Shown: positions 1-8,081 of the stretch, one piece after another
How the letters are laid out: each line of letters begins with the position of its first letter
Numbering within the stretch: the stretch's first letter is position 1
Assembly (NCBI GenBank): GCA_937957915.1
Contig: CALGNZ010000031.1
Coordinates: 1-64,000 of the forward strand
Direction of reading: 5' to 3'
Length of the DNA: 64,000 bases
Source of the DNA: an uncultured Granulosicoccaceae bacterium
GTDB taxonomy: Bacteria > Pseudomonadota > Gammaproteobacteria > Granulosicoccales > Granulosicoccaceae
The notes under the pieces: generated by a model
Databases searched by the model: none
What the model saw: only the letters and a program-made list of their open reading frames with translations
What the model was told of the DNA's origin: nothing
Translations under genes and position numbers: made by a program

Positions 1-90
1 CCGGCGGAGTCCGTTTTTAATGACTCGAAAGAAGTAGGGTGTTGGTGAGTGACGCGAACCGCACCAATCCCAAAGGTGGAAGATCGAGAT

Positions 91-107
91 CAAACGCTTT
101 GCGTTTG
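91..107. repeat. Short hairpin-forming palindrome
   Basis: Seven-base inverted repeat CAAACGC/GCGTTTG with a three-base TTT loop, lying downstream of the minus-strand histidine-rich gene. There is no U-run on the minus strand after it, so it is not a convincing intrinsic terminator. The rest of 1-215 holds no coding region that I can support. Confidence 0.35.
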
Positions 108-156
108 TTATACCCGGAGGCATGTTCAATACTTGCGAATACTGGATGCAACTGTA

Positions 157-186
157 GGGTGGATAAGCTTGCGCATCCACCACCCT
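157..186. repeat. REP-like palindrome (GGTGGAT...ATCCACC)
   Basis: Inverted repeat GGTGGAT (158-164) and ATCCACC (175-181) around a short loop AAGCTTGCGC, flanked by GTAGGG on the left and ACCCT on the right. From memory, GTAGGGTGGATAAGC...GCATCCACC is a dispersed intergenic palindrome found in many proteobacterial genomes. I cannot check here whether it is repeated elsewhere in this genome. No second copy was noticed in this window. Confidence 0.5.
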
Positions 187-215
187 GACATCTTTTGAGA
201 TCAACCCCCGGCGGG

Positions 216-632
216 CTAATGTCGGCTTAACTCTCGGCCTATATGGTAAATTATCGCGCCGCCGATCAGTGCGCCAACGAGGTCATTACTACGGTAGTGG
301 CCACCACGGTAGTAGCCACGGCCATGGTTGTAATGTCGATGGTGGCGTCGGTTGAGACGGCGAGGTTTGTGGTGGTGACTGTGACCGTATGATCTGTTGC
401 CGTAACCCCGGTGTCGGTTGTAGCTGTAGCTATGTTGCCAGCCCGGACGCCAGCCTCGGTGGTTGCGATTGTCGTGCTGCTGTCTATGTCCGTTGTGAAA
501 ATAGCGTTGTTGCTGGCCCTGTCGATGTGAAGAATGGTCTGCGAGTACAGCAGTACTGGTGAAAGTGCCAACTGCCAGTAGCAGCGCTGCGGTAATTCCT
601 GTGATGAATGATCTGGCTTTAAGTAGTCTCAT
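216..632 (-). CDS. Small exported His/Arg/Tyr/Gly-rich protein
   Basis: Protein of 138 residues from the ATG at 632; the frame extends to a TTG at 644, but GGAGAA directly before the ATG favours the shorter form. The N-terminus (basic start, hydrophobic stretch GITAALLLAVGTF, then VLADHSS) looks like a Sec signal peptide cleaved near the ALAD-type site. The mature part is extremely rich in His, Arg, Tyr, Gly and Asn, with several HH and HHH runs, and ends in a glycine-zipper-like segment (DLVGALIGGAIIYHIG). Such composition could bind metal ions or polyanions in the periplasm, which is inference. No family was recognised. The promoter region carries a spaced direct repeat (see 671-704), suggesting control by a response regulator. 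Confidence 0.7.
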   Translation of the reverse strand: MRLLKARSFITGITAALLLAVGTFTSTAVLADHSSHRQGQQQRYFHNGHRQQHDNRNHRGWRPGWQHSYSYNRHRGYGNRSYGHSHHHKPRRLNRRHHRHYNHGRGYYRGGHYRSNDLVGALIGGAIIYHIGRELSRH

Positions 633-670
633 GCGGTTCTCCAAGAGTATTTGGCTGCAACGTGAAACTT

Positions 671-704
671 GTTATAGGGTGAGGCCTCTGAACACTGTCT
701 GAAC
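671..704 (-). promoter_or_regulatory. Promoter with GTTCAG-N5-GTTCAG direct repeat
   Basis: Read on the minus strand, GTTCAG occurs twice (699-704 and 688-693 in plus coordinates), separated by ACAGT, giving an 11-bp period. The second copy ends 11 bases before TATAAC (676-671), a good -10 hexamer about 40 bases upstream of the histidine-rich gene's ATG. Two half-sites one helical turn apart overlapping the -35 position is the usual layout for OmpR/PhoB-family response regulators acting as activators. Which regulator binds is unknown; no two-component genes lie in this window. Confidence 0.5.
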
Positions 705-1134
705 CTTCTCCCTACTGCGTGTGTTGTTTGTATGAGTGCTGGATTAACGGGTTGGTTCCGCAACGCTGTTTGGTAATATTCACCATTTGGTCGAATTTTT
801 GTAACATCCGCTGGCAACATCGCAGGTAGACGCGCTTTGTTATCCTGGCGATGTTTGCGCTTCTTTGCGGTATTGATCGATGGCAGTCCGGTATGACTGT
901 ACACCCGACAGGATAGATTCGATTCTGTAAATCCGGCGCAATCAGCGGAATTTTCATTTGATAGGCGTTGCATTTTGATTGCTACCTATGCGCCACGAGC
1001 TGACCGAGAACGAATGATCTGCTGCGGCAGTGATCAATTGAGCCAGATATTTTGATTGTTATTTCTGACAGACAAAGCAAAATCGGAAAAGCTATCAGCA
1101 GATGTCAGTCGTTTATGATTAGAAGGAGTCGAGG
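705..1134. other. Intergenic region, no supported gene
   Basis: Divergent spacer between the histidine-rich gene and the GFA-family gene. Open frames of 81 and 114 codons exist on the minus strand, but they overlap each other, lack Shine-Dalgarno sequences and have no recognisable protein character. The only signal I see is the promoter at the left edge and the ribosome binding site AGAAGGAG just before 1135. Confidence 0.5.
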
Positions 1135-1557
1135 ATGATCACCGAACACGCGCAATGTCATTGTGGGAAAATCACCGCGGAGGTCAGGTTTTCGAAGCCG
1201 CTTGCTGATTTCGAACCGCGAGCCTGCGACTGTGACTTTTGCGCAAAGCATGGTGCCGCTTACATTTCGGAGGCCGAGGGTAGTCTGGACATTCGGATAA
1301 AAGATTCGGAACATGCTGTGTCCTATCAACATGGCAGTGGTCTGGCAGATTTTTTACTGTGTGGGCACTGTGGCGTGTTAATGGCCGTCACTTACTCTCA
1401 TGAGGGAGGTACTGCCGGTTCTCTGAACTCGAGGACATTGGATAACAGGCGTTCCCTGATGCCGGCGCAGACTTCGTCGGCTGTAAAATTTTTATCTGAC
1501 ACTGAAAAGCCGGAACGCTGGAAGCAGGTCTGGATTCAAAACGTGCGATTTTCGTGA
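1135..1557 (+). CDS. GFA / CENP-V domain protein
   Basis: Protein of 140 residues, the usual size for the GFA (glutathione-dependent formaldehyde-activating enzyme/CENP-V) family. Zinc-ligand cysteines are in the family pattern: CHC at the start (AQCHCGKI), CDCDFC around residues 31-36, and CGHCGV about 40 residues later. The ATG is preceded by AGAAGGAGTCGAGG, a strong ribosome binding site. Family members bind zinc; the assignment to formaldehyde detoxification holds for few of them, so substrate is unknown. It stands alone on the plus strand, with a likely terminator just downstream, so it is probably monocistronic. Confidence 0.85.
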   Translation: MITEHAQCHCGKITAEVRFSKPLADFEPRACDCDFCAKHGAAYISEAEGSLDIRIKDSEHAVSYQHGSGLADFLLCGHCGVLMAVTYSHEGGTAGSLNSRTLDNRRSLMPAQTSSAVKFLSDTEKPERWKQVWIQNVRFS

Positions 1558-1613
1558 ACAGGCATTGCCAGATCACATAGTGGGTGAAGACCTGAGCGCG
1601 TCAGTTCGTGTTG

Positions 1614-1643
1614 GCAGTCCCAACGCTATGACTGCTTTTAATT
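1614..1643 (+). terminator. Putative intrinsic terminator after GFA gene
   Basis: Stem GCAGTC (1614-1619) and GACTGC (1630-1635) with a 10-base loop, followed by TTTTAATT. Polarity fits the plus-strand gene ending at 1557; the minus strand has no U-run after this stem. Confidence 0.45.
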
Positions 1644-1646
1644 GCC

Positions 1647-2381
1647 TCAGTCTGTTGCTGGTGATTTCAATCCGCTGGTTTCCAGCAATGGTGAAATAAC
1701 TTTACGCTTGAGATCAATGCCTACACCACATTTGCAACCCGGGCATTCGACGCAGGCATCAAGACCCAGTGATTCGGCGAGCTTGATGGCTGCCTGATGA
1801 CCGCTCTCGGTGTTAAGCGGGTCCAGTCGGTATCGCTGTAATTTCAGCAGTGAAAACGGATTGCCCCATCGGTAACCCTCTGCCGGGTCGGGCAGGGTGG
1901 TTTTGTCGTTGACTTCACCTGGTACACTGCCATTAAAGTTGCGCGCATGCATCGGGCATTTGTCGAGGCATGCATAGCATTCAATACAGGCGGTTAATGC
2001 GTGATAGTCATCAGGCGCCTCTACGTTGAGATCGTTGTGGCGCGGGTGGCCTCCAAGTTTGCCGTGTAGCTGGCGGGCGATACCATCGCGACGTACAACC
2101 AGGTCGCTGGCTACTGGCAAGGTTGCAACAGCACTGATACGGTCACCTTCGCGAGCGCGTGCTCTGCAGGCTATGCGTGGCTTGCCATTGATATCGACAG
2201 TGCACACTCCGCAGTTGCGTGCCCGGCAACCGTAGCGAAACGCAAGATCGGGAATGCTATCGAGCTGCGCTTGCAGCAATACGTCCAGCACCATCGGGCG
2301 CTCTTTGTCGTCTCGTTTCCGGTAGTCGAACTCGACAGTGCTTTCAGTACCGTTGCGGTTGGTCACAATGGTAACTTTCAT
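1647..2381 (-). CDS. SdhB/FrdB-like iron-sulfur subunit
   Basis: Protein of 244 residues with the layout of succinate dehydrogenase/fumarate reductase iron-sulfur subunits. A plant-type [2Fe-2S] site uses C52, C57, C60 and C72 (C-x4-C-x2-C-x11-C). A first [4Fe-4S] motif is C132-x2-C135-x2-C138-x3-C142 followed by Pro. The second helical-ferredoxin motif is unusual: C210, C213, C216 and C218 in CVECPGCKC, lacking the normal final Cys-Pro. It overlaps the upstream flavoprotein gene by four bases (ATGA), so the two are translationally coupled and surely form one electron-transfer complex. No SdhC/SdhD anchor gene is adjacent. The redox partner and substrate are unknown. Confidence 0.8.
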   Translation of the reverse strand: MKVTIVTNRNGTESTVEFDYRKRDDKERPMVLDVLLQAQLDSIPDLAFRYGCRARNCGVCTVDINGKPRIACRARAREGDRISAVATLPVASDLVVRRDGIARQLHGKLGGHPRHNDLNVEAPDDYHALTACIECYACLDKCPMHARNFNGSVPGEVNDKTTLPDPAEGYRWGNPFSLLKLQRYRLDPLNTESGHQAAIKLAESLGLDACVECPGCKCGVGIDLKRKVISPLLETSGLKSPATD

Positions 2382-4357
2382 ACGTTACCCGCATCGGCAG
2401 TGGCCGCTTCGGTGCCACCCGGCATCATGGCAGTGGCGCCTGATGCGCCCATGATGGCGCGATAACGTTTTTCCAGATGTTTATCCTGCAGGTCAGCGGG
2501 CAGCAGGCGCAACAAGCTGGCCTTGAGGCGAGTGTGCTTTTCGGTGATCTTGTAGGCGATGGCGCGTTTTATAGGTGTACGGGAGCGCTTTGTTCGACAG
2601 GCTTTTATCTCGCCTTCGTTGTTGCGACTGACCACGGTAGAAAAAGGCGTGCTGAACAGGGATACGTTATCGCAATCCAGTCGCACGTGTCCGCCAACAC
2701 TGCAATCGCGTTCGAGTGATGCGGCACATACGGCCTCGGCTGTGTTGAGCATATTGCGTAGCTCCTGGAAGTCTATAAAGCTCTGGTTCCAGTTGCCGTA
2801 GTCGGGAATAGCGATGTCGTTCAACTGAGTTTTCCAACGCTCAATGTCGCTGGTAAATTCTTTCAGCTTGTCGGCGCTTCTGAGCGGCCCGATAAACTTC
2901 CAGCTGGCCTCTTGTAATTCTTTGCGCAGGCGCGCAGCGGAGGTGTTGCCCTGTTGGCCAAACAGAGCGCTGGCTTGTGTAATATGCTGATCGAAGGCGT
3001 GCTGGTTAGGCGTGCTGGTTTGTTTTTCATGTTGCGCTCGTTGTGCCGCTGCATGTTGTGCGGCCGCAGCACCGGCTCTCGAACCAAAGACGGCGACTTC
3101 TGTTAGTGATGTAGAGCCAAGTCGGTTGGCACCGAACAACCCGCCCATTGCCTGACCGGCAGCGAATAGTCCGTGAATGCCGCTGGCGGTATTGCCGTCT
3201 CCATTGCCCGATACACTGGCGCCATTTTCGTCAACACGAATGCCGCCCATGTGATAGTGCGCGCCGGGCCTTACTTCCCAGGCTTCCTCGCATTTGGCGG
3301 CGGACTTGCTCAGTGCCTGACGTGCGTTGCGGTATGCAGTGGGCAGCGAGGTTTCCAGAAATTTCATAAAATAGGGGCCAGACCGCTGCGGTGTTTTGTT
3401 AGCTGTCATGTCGAGCCAGGCGCCGCCGTTAGGGCTGCCACGGCCATCTTCGACTGCGCGCATAATAGCGGCCGAGCATTCTGCTCTGGTACGCAGATAG
3501 ACGCCATCGAGTATGACTTTGCCCTGATTGTCGCGCAGTACGCCTAAAAAGCTTGCCGTCACCGGCTCGCCGCATAGCAAGCCTTCGTAGGAGGGCGGGG
3601 AGGTCAGGCAAAATGGCAGAAACTGAACCTGTTCCATATCTACCAGTTCAGCGCCGGCGCGTGCCGCCACTGCATAGGAGTCGCCGGTGTTACCACGCAT
3701 TGTGTCTGTCTTTGGAAAGTACAGTGTCGACAGGCCGCCGGCCGCAATAATGACCGAAGGTGCGCGTATCGCGACCAGGCAGCCACGCGCGGCGTCGTAG
3801 CTGAGCGCACCTGTTATTTCCCCGGACGGATGTTGATCTGTTGCTGCTGTAGTGGCCAGATCCAGTAGCCAGTTGTCTTCGAGATAGTCTATGCCACCGT
3901 TGGCTATCACCGCATCGCAACTCGCATGACCAAAGGCGACACCACAGTTGCTGTGGCCAACGGATCGGCGACGGTTATGGCCGCCCATTGGCAGCGGCAG
4001 TGCCTGAGGGGTCGATCGGTTTGCATCGATTGGCGGGCGCAGTCCATTTACGCGATACTGATCATAGGCCTCTTTGCTGTCAGCGGCGAATGCATCGGTA
4101 ATTTTCGCCAGCGGCAGATCGGCGCCTGCCATGCGCAGGTTTTCCGATAACGTAGCTTCGCTGTCGTCATCCGCGGAGCACGCGCGCACGGTGGCGATGC
4201 CCTCGGATATTTTGGTGTCGGAGCAACCTACCGGGTCTTTTGTGATGACTAGTACCTGCGCACCGGCTTCAGCCGCGGCACGCGCAGCATGACTGCCGGC
4301 GCCACCGGAGCCCACTACCAATACGTCGTAGTCGCGCCATTCGATATCAATGCTCAA
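2378..4357 (-). CDS. SdhA/FrdA-like FAD-binding subunit
   Basis: Protein of 659 residues, flavoprotein of the succinate dehydrogenase/fumarate reductase/L-aspartate oxidase superfamily. An FAD Rossmann motif VVGSGGAGS is at 14-22. Superfamily motifs HYHMGGIRVD (367-376) and GANRLGSTSLTE (409-420) keep the active-site His and Arg equivalents, and the R289/R291 segment matches the catalytic Arg region. Two positions differ from respiratory SdhA: the His that binds FAD covalently is replaced (GCSDTKISEG, Asp where SdhA has His), and QFHPTG is QFLPFC, so the second substrate His is lost. FAD is therefore probably non-covalent and the substrate may not be succinate or fumarate. Encoded with the iron-sulfur subunit downstream; no membrane anchor seen. 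Confidence 0.8.
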   Translation of the reverse strand: MSIDIEWRDYDVLVVGSGGAGSHAARAAAEAGAQVLVITKDPVGCSDTKISEGIATVRACSADDDSEATLSENLRMAGADLPLAKITDAFAADSKEAYDQYRVNGLRPPIDANRSTPQALPLPMGGHNRRRSVGHSNCGVAFGHASCDAVIANGGIDYLEDNWLLDLATTAATDQHPSGEITGALSYDAARGCLVAIRAPSVIIAAGGLSTLYFPKTDTMRGNTGDSYAVAARAGAELVDMEQVQFLPFCLTSPPSYEGLLCGEPVTASFLGVLRDNQGKVILDGVYLRTRAECSAAIMRAVEDGRGSPNGGAWLDMTANKTPQRSGPYFMKFLETSLPTAYRNARQALSKSAAKCEEAWEVRPGAHYHMGGIRVDENGASVSGNGDGNTASGIHGLFAAGQAMGGLFGANRLGSTSLTEVAVFGSRAGAAAAQHAAAQRAQHEKQTSTPNQHAFDQHITQASALFGQQGNTSAARLRKELQEASWKFIGPLRSADKLKEFTSDIERWKTQLNDIAIPDYGNWNQSFIDFQELRNMLNTAEAVCAASLERDCSVGGHVRLDCDNVSLFSTPFSTVVSRNNEGEIKACRTKRSRTPIKRAIAYKITEKHTRLKASLLRLLPADLQDKHLEKRYRAIMGASGATAMMPGGTEAATADAGNV

Positions 4358-4497
4358 GCCTGCTTCCTCCGGATTGATGAGTAGCTACCGCGAGTGCTAT
4401 TTTATGCAGAGTCGCACGTCTGTGCCAGTGTTGTTGCTTTAAATGCACTGATAGGGCAGCGATGGAAGAGACTGTTGAACAAGGGTAGATAGATTAC

Positions 4498-4851
4498 ATG
4501 CTCGGCTCGCGGCAACTATTGACAGCATCAAAGCAGCTTTATCATTTGCAGCTTGAGGGTGGCAAATGTGAGCTGGCTGTTGCAGCGTCCGGGTTAGCTC
4601 GCTTTCATGGTGCCAAACCATACCACTCAACCGAAATGTCTACGGATACCCCCCAGTTCAGCGGGTATGGTGATAAGCCTTGAAGTGTCCGCTGCGAAAG
4701 ACGCCTTTTGAGCAGGCACATCGAGCAGGCACGTCGAGCCGGGTTGGAAATAGTGTATGACTAGCCGGTTGAGGAATTTGGCATCGCACACTTTATGGTG
4801 AAAGATCCGGCCGGGCTGGTGATCGATGTTGTCGAGCACCTTGAGCAATAA
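4498..4851 (+). pseudogene. Decayed VOC (glyoxalase/bleomycin-resistance) family gene
   Basis: No single frame spans the region, but pieces in different plus-strand frames read like one VOC-superfamily protein. A first piece runs to about 4680 (LEGGKCELAVAASGLARFHG). A second near 4670-4710 reads MVISLEVSAAKDAF before a stop. The last, 4771-4851, reads EEFGIAHFMVKDPAGLVIDV and ends VEHLEQ-stop, typical of a VOC C-terminus (H-F-x-x-K-D-P-x-G). Frame changes and in-frame stops separate them, so the gene is non-functional. Family assignment rests mainly on the last piece. Confidence 0.5.
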
Positions 4852-4956
4852 ATCAGTTGAGTGTAGTGCTACCGGCGTGCTGTGTGAAAAGCTGTGGCGG
4901 GTGGAAGGCGTGCGCCAACAGCGCAGAATGCGCTGTTGGTTCGGTGGTGCGAGGTG

Positions 4957-7551
4957 TTAGCCTTGTTGTCGGCGTCGCAGCAACAGCATACCAATCATTA
5001 GCAGGGTTGCCGGAAAAAACAGGTCAACCCGGTTTGTAGTGCTCGCCACAGAACAGCCTGCTGCCGAGCCGCTTAAGCCGGTAAGGATCGCGGCACCAGC
5101 ATGATCAAGTACATCAGGAATGCCATCATTGTCTGCGTCGGGCAGGGCGCTTCCATCATTCGCCAGAACCACTGCACGGCCGTCAGCATCCGGGTCGGCT
5201 TCAAAGCTGTCATCGATGCCATTGTTGTTAATGTCATTGCCAGCGGTTAAATCAACGTCTGCGACATTGTCTATACCGTCGCTATCGTCATCTTCACCGC
5301 CGGTGCTTGATACATCAGCCTGGTTTGGAATGCCGTCGCCGTCGTCGTCGAGAAACAAATCAACTATGCCGTCGTTGTCGTTATCTGTGCCGCCCGCTTC
5401 AGCCAAATCGAATAGACCGTCGTTGTCGCTGTCGAGATCAACATAGTTTGCATCTCCGTCACCGTCGGTATCCGGGATAGGCAGAGGCGTTGCTGTTAAC
5501 TCGTCGTCCAGACCGTTTGCATCAGCATCCTGAAAATCGTCGACCGTGGCATTGCCGTCGGTGTCAGTACCACCTGCTTCAAACAGGTCAGACAAGCCAT
5601 CCTGATCGGAGTCGACATCAAGATAGTTTGCAAGTCCATCGCCGTCAGTATCGGCGGTTGGCAGTGGATCCGTTGCTATGTTGTCGTCAAGGCCGTTGTT
5701 ATCCGCATCGATCATGTTGTCAACGATACCGTTGCCATCAATATCGGCACCACCGGCTTCAACAAGGTCGGTGATACCGTCGTTGTCAGAATCCAGGTCC
5801 AGATAGTTGGCTATACCGTCTGAGTCCTGATCTTCGCCGCCTTCAATACTATTGGGAATACCGTCGTTGTCGATATCCAGGTCAAGCACATCGTCGTCTG
5901 CAAGTGCCGGGTTTGAACCTGTGAGTACTTCGTCGCCGTCTGGTGCTCCACCTCCGTCGCTGTCCGGGTTAAGCGGGTCAGTGCCATGCGTGTTGACTTC
6001 AGCGCCATCAGTCAGCCCATCGGCATCACTGTCTGCGATCAGCGGGTTAGTCTGAGTGCCGGTAAGTTCGTTGTCGTCGCGCAGCCCGTCGTTGTCAGTA
6101 TCTGCAGACGAGGGGTTGGTACCAAGGTTGATCTGCTCATCGCCATCGGACAAGGTGTCGCCATCCGTATCGGCAATTGTCGGGTCTGTGCCAGTCGTGT
6201 TTACCTCCTCGCTGTCGTTTAATCCGTCACTGTCAGTATCGGGTAATTGTGGATCTGTGTTGTGAGTGTTGATCTCATCGCCATCGTTGAGCCCGTCGCT
6301 GTCACTGTCGGCGATAGTTGGATCAGTATTTGTGGTGTTAATTTCTTCGCCGTCTGTGAGACCGTCGGCATCTGAATCAGGGTTAGCCGGATCGGTACCC
6401 GCCTGTGCTTCCTGAGCGTCGGTCAGCCCGTCATTGTCAGCATCCGGGCCATCGTCGCCCGGGTTATCAGCTGGATTAGTGTTGTTATCGATCTCGATGC
6501 CATCATTGGTGCCACCGCCATCGGTATCCGGATTGTTGGGGTCGGTGTTGTGAATATTTACTTCGTCGCCGTCGTTAAGCCCGTCGGCGTCGGTGTCCGG
6601 GTTGGCAGGATCGGTTAGCGTGGTAGTTACTTCGGTTTGATTACTCAGTCCGTCGTTGTCCGTATCATCGCTGCCGCCACCGTTTGAATCCGGATCCTGA
6701 AAATCAGGGATATTGTCATTGTCAGCGTCGATCGTGGACTCGACAGAGTCTGGAATACCGTCAGCGTCGGAATCATCGTCCAGATAATCGGGGGTACCGT
6801 CACCATCTGTATCCAATGACACGCCGTTTATCTCCAGGCTATCAATGAAGTTGCCGATGCTGCCAGTACCAACAGCCTGAAGCTCTACATAGAGCGATGT
6901 AACGCCCGCTGGTTTATCCCATGAGCCCTGATACACCGACCAGTCGGCGCTACCTGTTGATACCGTGTCAACTAACACTTTAGAAGATTCATCGGCACCA
7001 ATATATATTTCCATGGTATCGACCGAGTTTCGGCCTCGATGCGCAATAGAGTACGTGACGGTAAATCGATCGGCAGGTACTGTTATCTGTTGATGAAGAT
7101 CAGACGCCGAGACAGCATTCAACTCGATGAACTGGTTCCCTGAGTAGCTGTCAACCCCATTAAAACCGTTAACCCAGATCTCGGCGCATTCACAAGTTGA
7201 GCTCGTCGACCAGGCCGGTACTTGTGCTACATCTTTTATTTGATACCCGCTTCCTATAGACGGAAATTCAAAATCACTATTGTCAAACAGTGGCATAGCT
7301 GTACCGCCGTTGAACTTTCCTTCAAGCAGATCATTAATGCCGTCGTTATCGCCGTCAGCTGCGCCTGATGCACTCGCACATAGCAGTGCCAGCATGCTGA
7401 ATGCAAAGGGTAGCAATCGATGTTGCCGCTGAGTGTTTTTGCTATTGGTTGAACAGCCACGCTTTGTGTGTTTGAGTCGGGAGACTGAAATGGACTTTCC
7501 CGTGTAACTGGTATCGAGTATGCGCAATTGGGCGCTGTCAGACTTGTTCAT
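4957..7551 (-). CDS. Exported thrombospondin type 3 repeat protein with C-terminal sorting tail
   Basis: Protein of 864 residues. A long basic N-region precedes a hydrophobic signal core (LLPFAFSMLALLCASASGAA, about 46-65). Residues about 75-245 form a non-repetitive domain (motifs EIWVNGFNGV, FIELNA, AHRGRNSVDTM) resembling galactose-binding-like modules of secreted proteins. Residues 246 to about 815 are aspartate-rich DxDxDGxxD repeats of the thrombospondin type 3 kind, expected to bind many calcium ions. The C-terminus is GCS, then a hydrophobic stretch (FFPATLLMIGMLLL) and RRRQQG, the layout of MYXO-/JDVT-/GlyGly-CTERM sorting tails. So the protein is probably exported, calcium-stiffened and anchored or processed at the envelope. 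Adhesion is a guess. The start is uncertain because the signal core lies unusually far in; no better ATG exists. Confidence 0.8.
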   Translation of the reverse strand: MNKSDSAQLRILDTSYTGKSISVSRLKHTKRGCSTNSKNTQRQHRLLPFAFSMLALLCASASGAADGDNDGINDLLEGKFNGGTAMPLFDNSDFEFPSIGSGYQIKDVAQVPAWSTSSTCECAEIWVNGFNGVDSYSGNQFIELNAVSASDLHQQITVPADRFTVTYSIAHRGRNSVDTMEIYIGADESSKVLVDTVSTGSADWSVYQGSWDKPAGVTSLYVELQAVGTGSIGNFIDSLEINGVSLDTDGDGTPDYLDDDSDADGIPDSVESTIDADNDNIPDFQDPDSNGGGSDDTDNDGLSNQTEVTTTLTDPANPDTDADGLNDGDEVNIHNTDPNNPDTDGGGTNDGIEIDNNTNPADNPGDDGPDADNDGLTDAQEAQAGTDPANPDSDADGLTDGEEINTTNTDPTIADSDSDGLNDGDEINTHNTDPQLPDTDSDGLNDSEEVNTTGTDPTIADTDGDTLSDGDEQINLGTNPSSADTDNDGLRDDNELTGTQTNPLIADSDADGLTDGAEVNTHGTDPLNPDSDGGGAPDGDEVLTGSNPALADDDVLDLDIDNDGIPNSIEGGEDQDSDGIANYLDLDSDNDGITDLVEAGGADIDGNGIVDNMIDADNNGLDDNIATDPLPTADTDGDGLANYLDVDSDQDGLSDLFEAGGTDTDGNATVDDFQDADANGLDDELTATPLPIPDTDGDGDANYVDLDSDNDGLFDLAEAGGTDNDNDGIVDLFLDDDGDGIPNQADVSSTGGEDDDSDGIDNVADVDLTAGNDINNNGIDDSFEADPDADGRAVVLANDGSALPDADNDGIPDVLDHAGAAILTGLSGSAAGCSVASTTNRVDLFFPATLLMIGMLLLRRRQQG
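5103..6816 (-). repeat. Coding tandem repeats for Ca-binding DxDxDG units
   Basis: Two repeat types alternate within the gene. The N-terminal block has units of about 20-40 residues of the form DSDxDGLxDGxEVNTxxTDP. The C-terminal block has three longer units of about 60 residues built as DTDGDGxANYLDxDSD, DGLxDLxEAGG, DxDGNGxVD, DADxNGLDD. On the plus strand this gives a strongly periodic GTC/ATC pattern that opens long antisense frames, which are artefacts. Confidence 0.8.
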
Positions 7552-8081
7552 TAATTCTGCCTGGTTGAATCGAAAATGGCTGCAAGCAGCGCTTTTCCTT
7601 GTGTTGGGAAACCTTATCGTTTGGTCCTTCCATGAAAAGTCGGGCTGGCTATAGCCAACCTTACTCTCCTAACTGTAGAACAATATCTCGGCCTGACAGT
7701 GATTGGCCTGACCCGACGACCAGACGTAAATGAGCGATTTTCCGAGTTGTTTTGCCAACTATCGCGATGACAGGGATTTCAATTTGCAGGTGAAAGCCAG
7801 TACTTTACGGCGCGAATGCTGCGACCAACGTAGTTTTGGAGTGGCGTGCGCGGCCGGATCTGGTTCATCGTAAAGGATTGTTACAGTGGTCGGGGGTGGC
7901 TGGATTTAGCGATTTATCAGGCTGTTTTCGAAAGGCGGGCCGCCAGGAATCCTATCGATGCTAATTGCTACGGACTGCCGGCCGACTAATTTCCATGTTG
8001 GCAAATTCGCGGAGGATTGTTTGTTAGCAGAACCTTCGCGTGCGCCATCAGGAATCGTTTTGGCTGATGAGTATGGATCGG
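7552..8081. other. Intergenic region, no supported gene
   Basis: About 530 bases between two minus-strand genes. Short frames of 60-70 codons occur on both strands without ribosome binding sites or recognisable protein character. It probably contains the promoter of the repeat-protein gene at its left edge. Confidence 0.4.

Noticed and set aside
712-957. 81-codon minus-strand frame upstream of the GFA gene
   Set aside because: No ribosome binding site, overlaps another longer frame, composition lacks protein character.
5120-6265. Long plus-strand frames rich in Ser/Pro/Leu
   Set aside because: They are antisense reflections of the periodic Asp-rich repeat gene.
7729-7872. 47-codon plus-strand frame in the 7.6-8.1 kb spacer
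   Set aside because: No ribosome binding site and no recognisable similarity.
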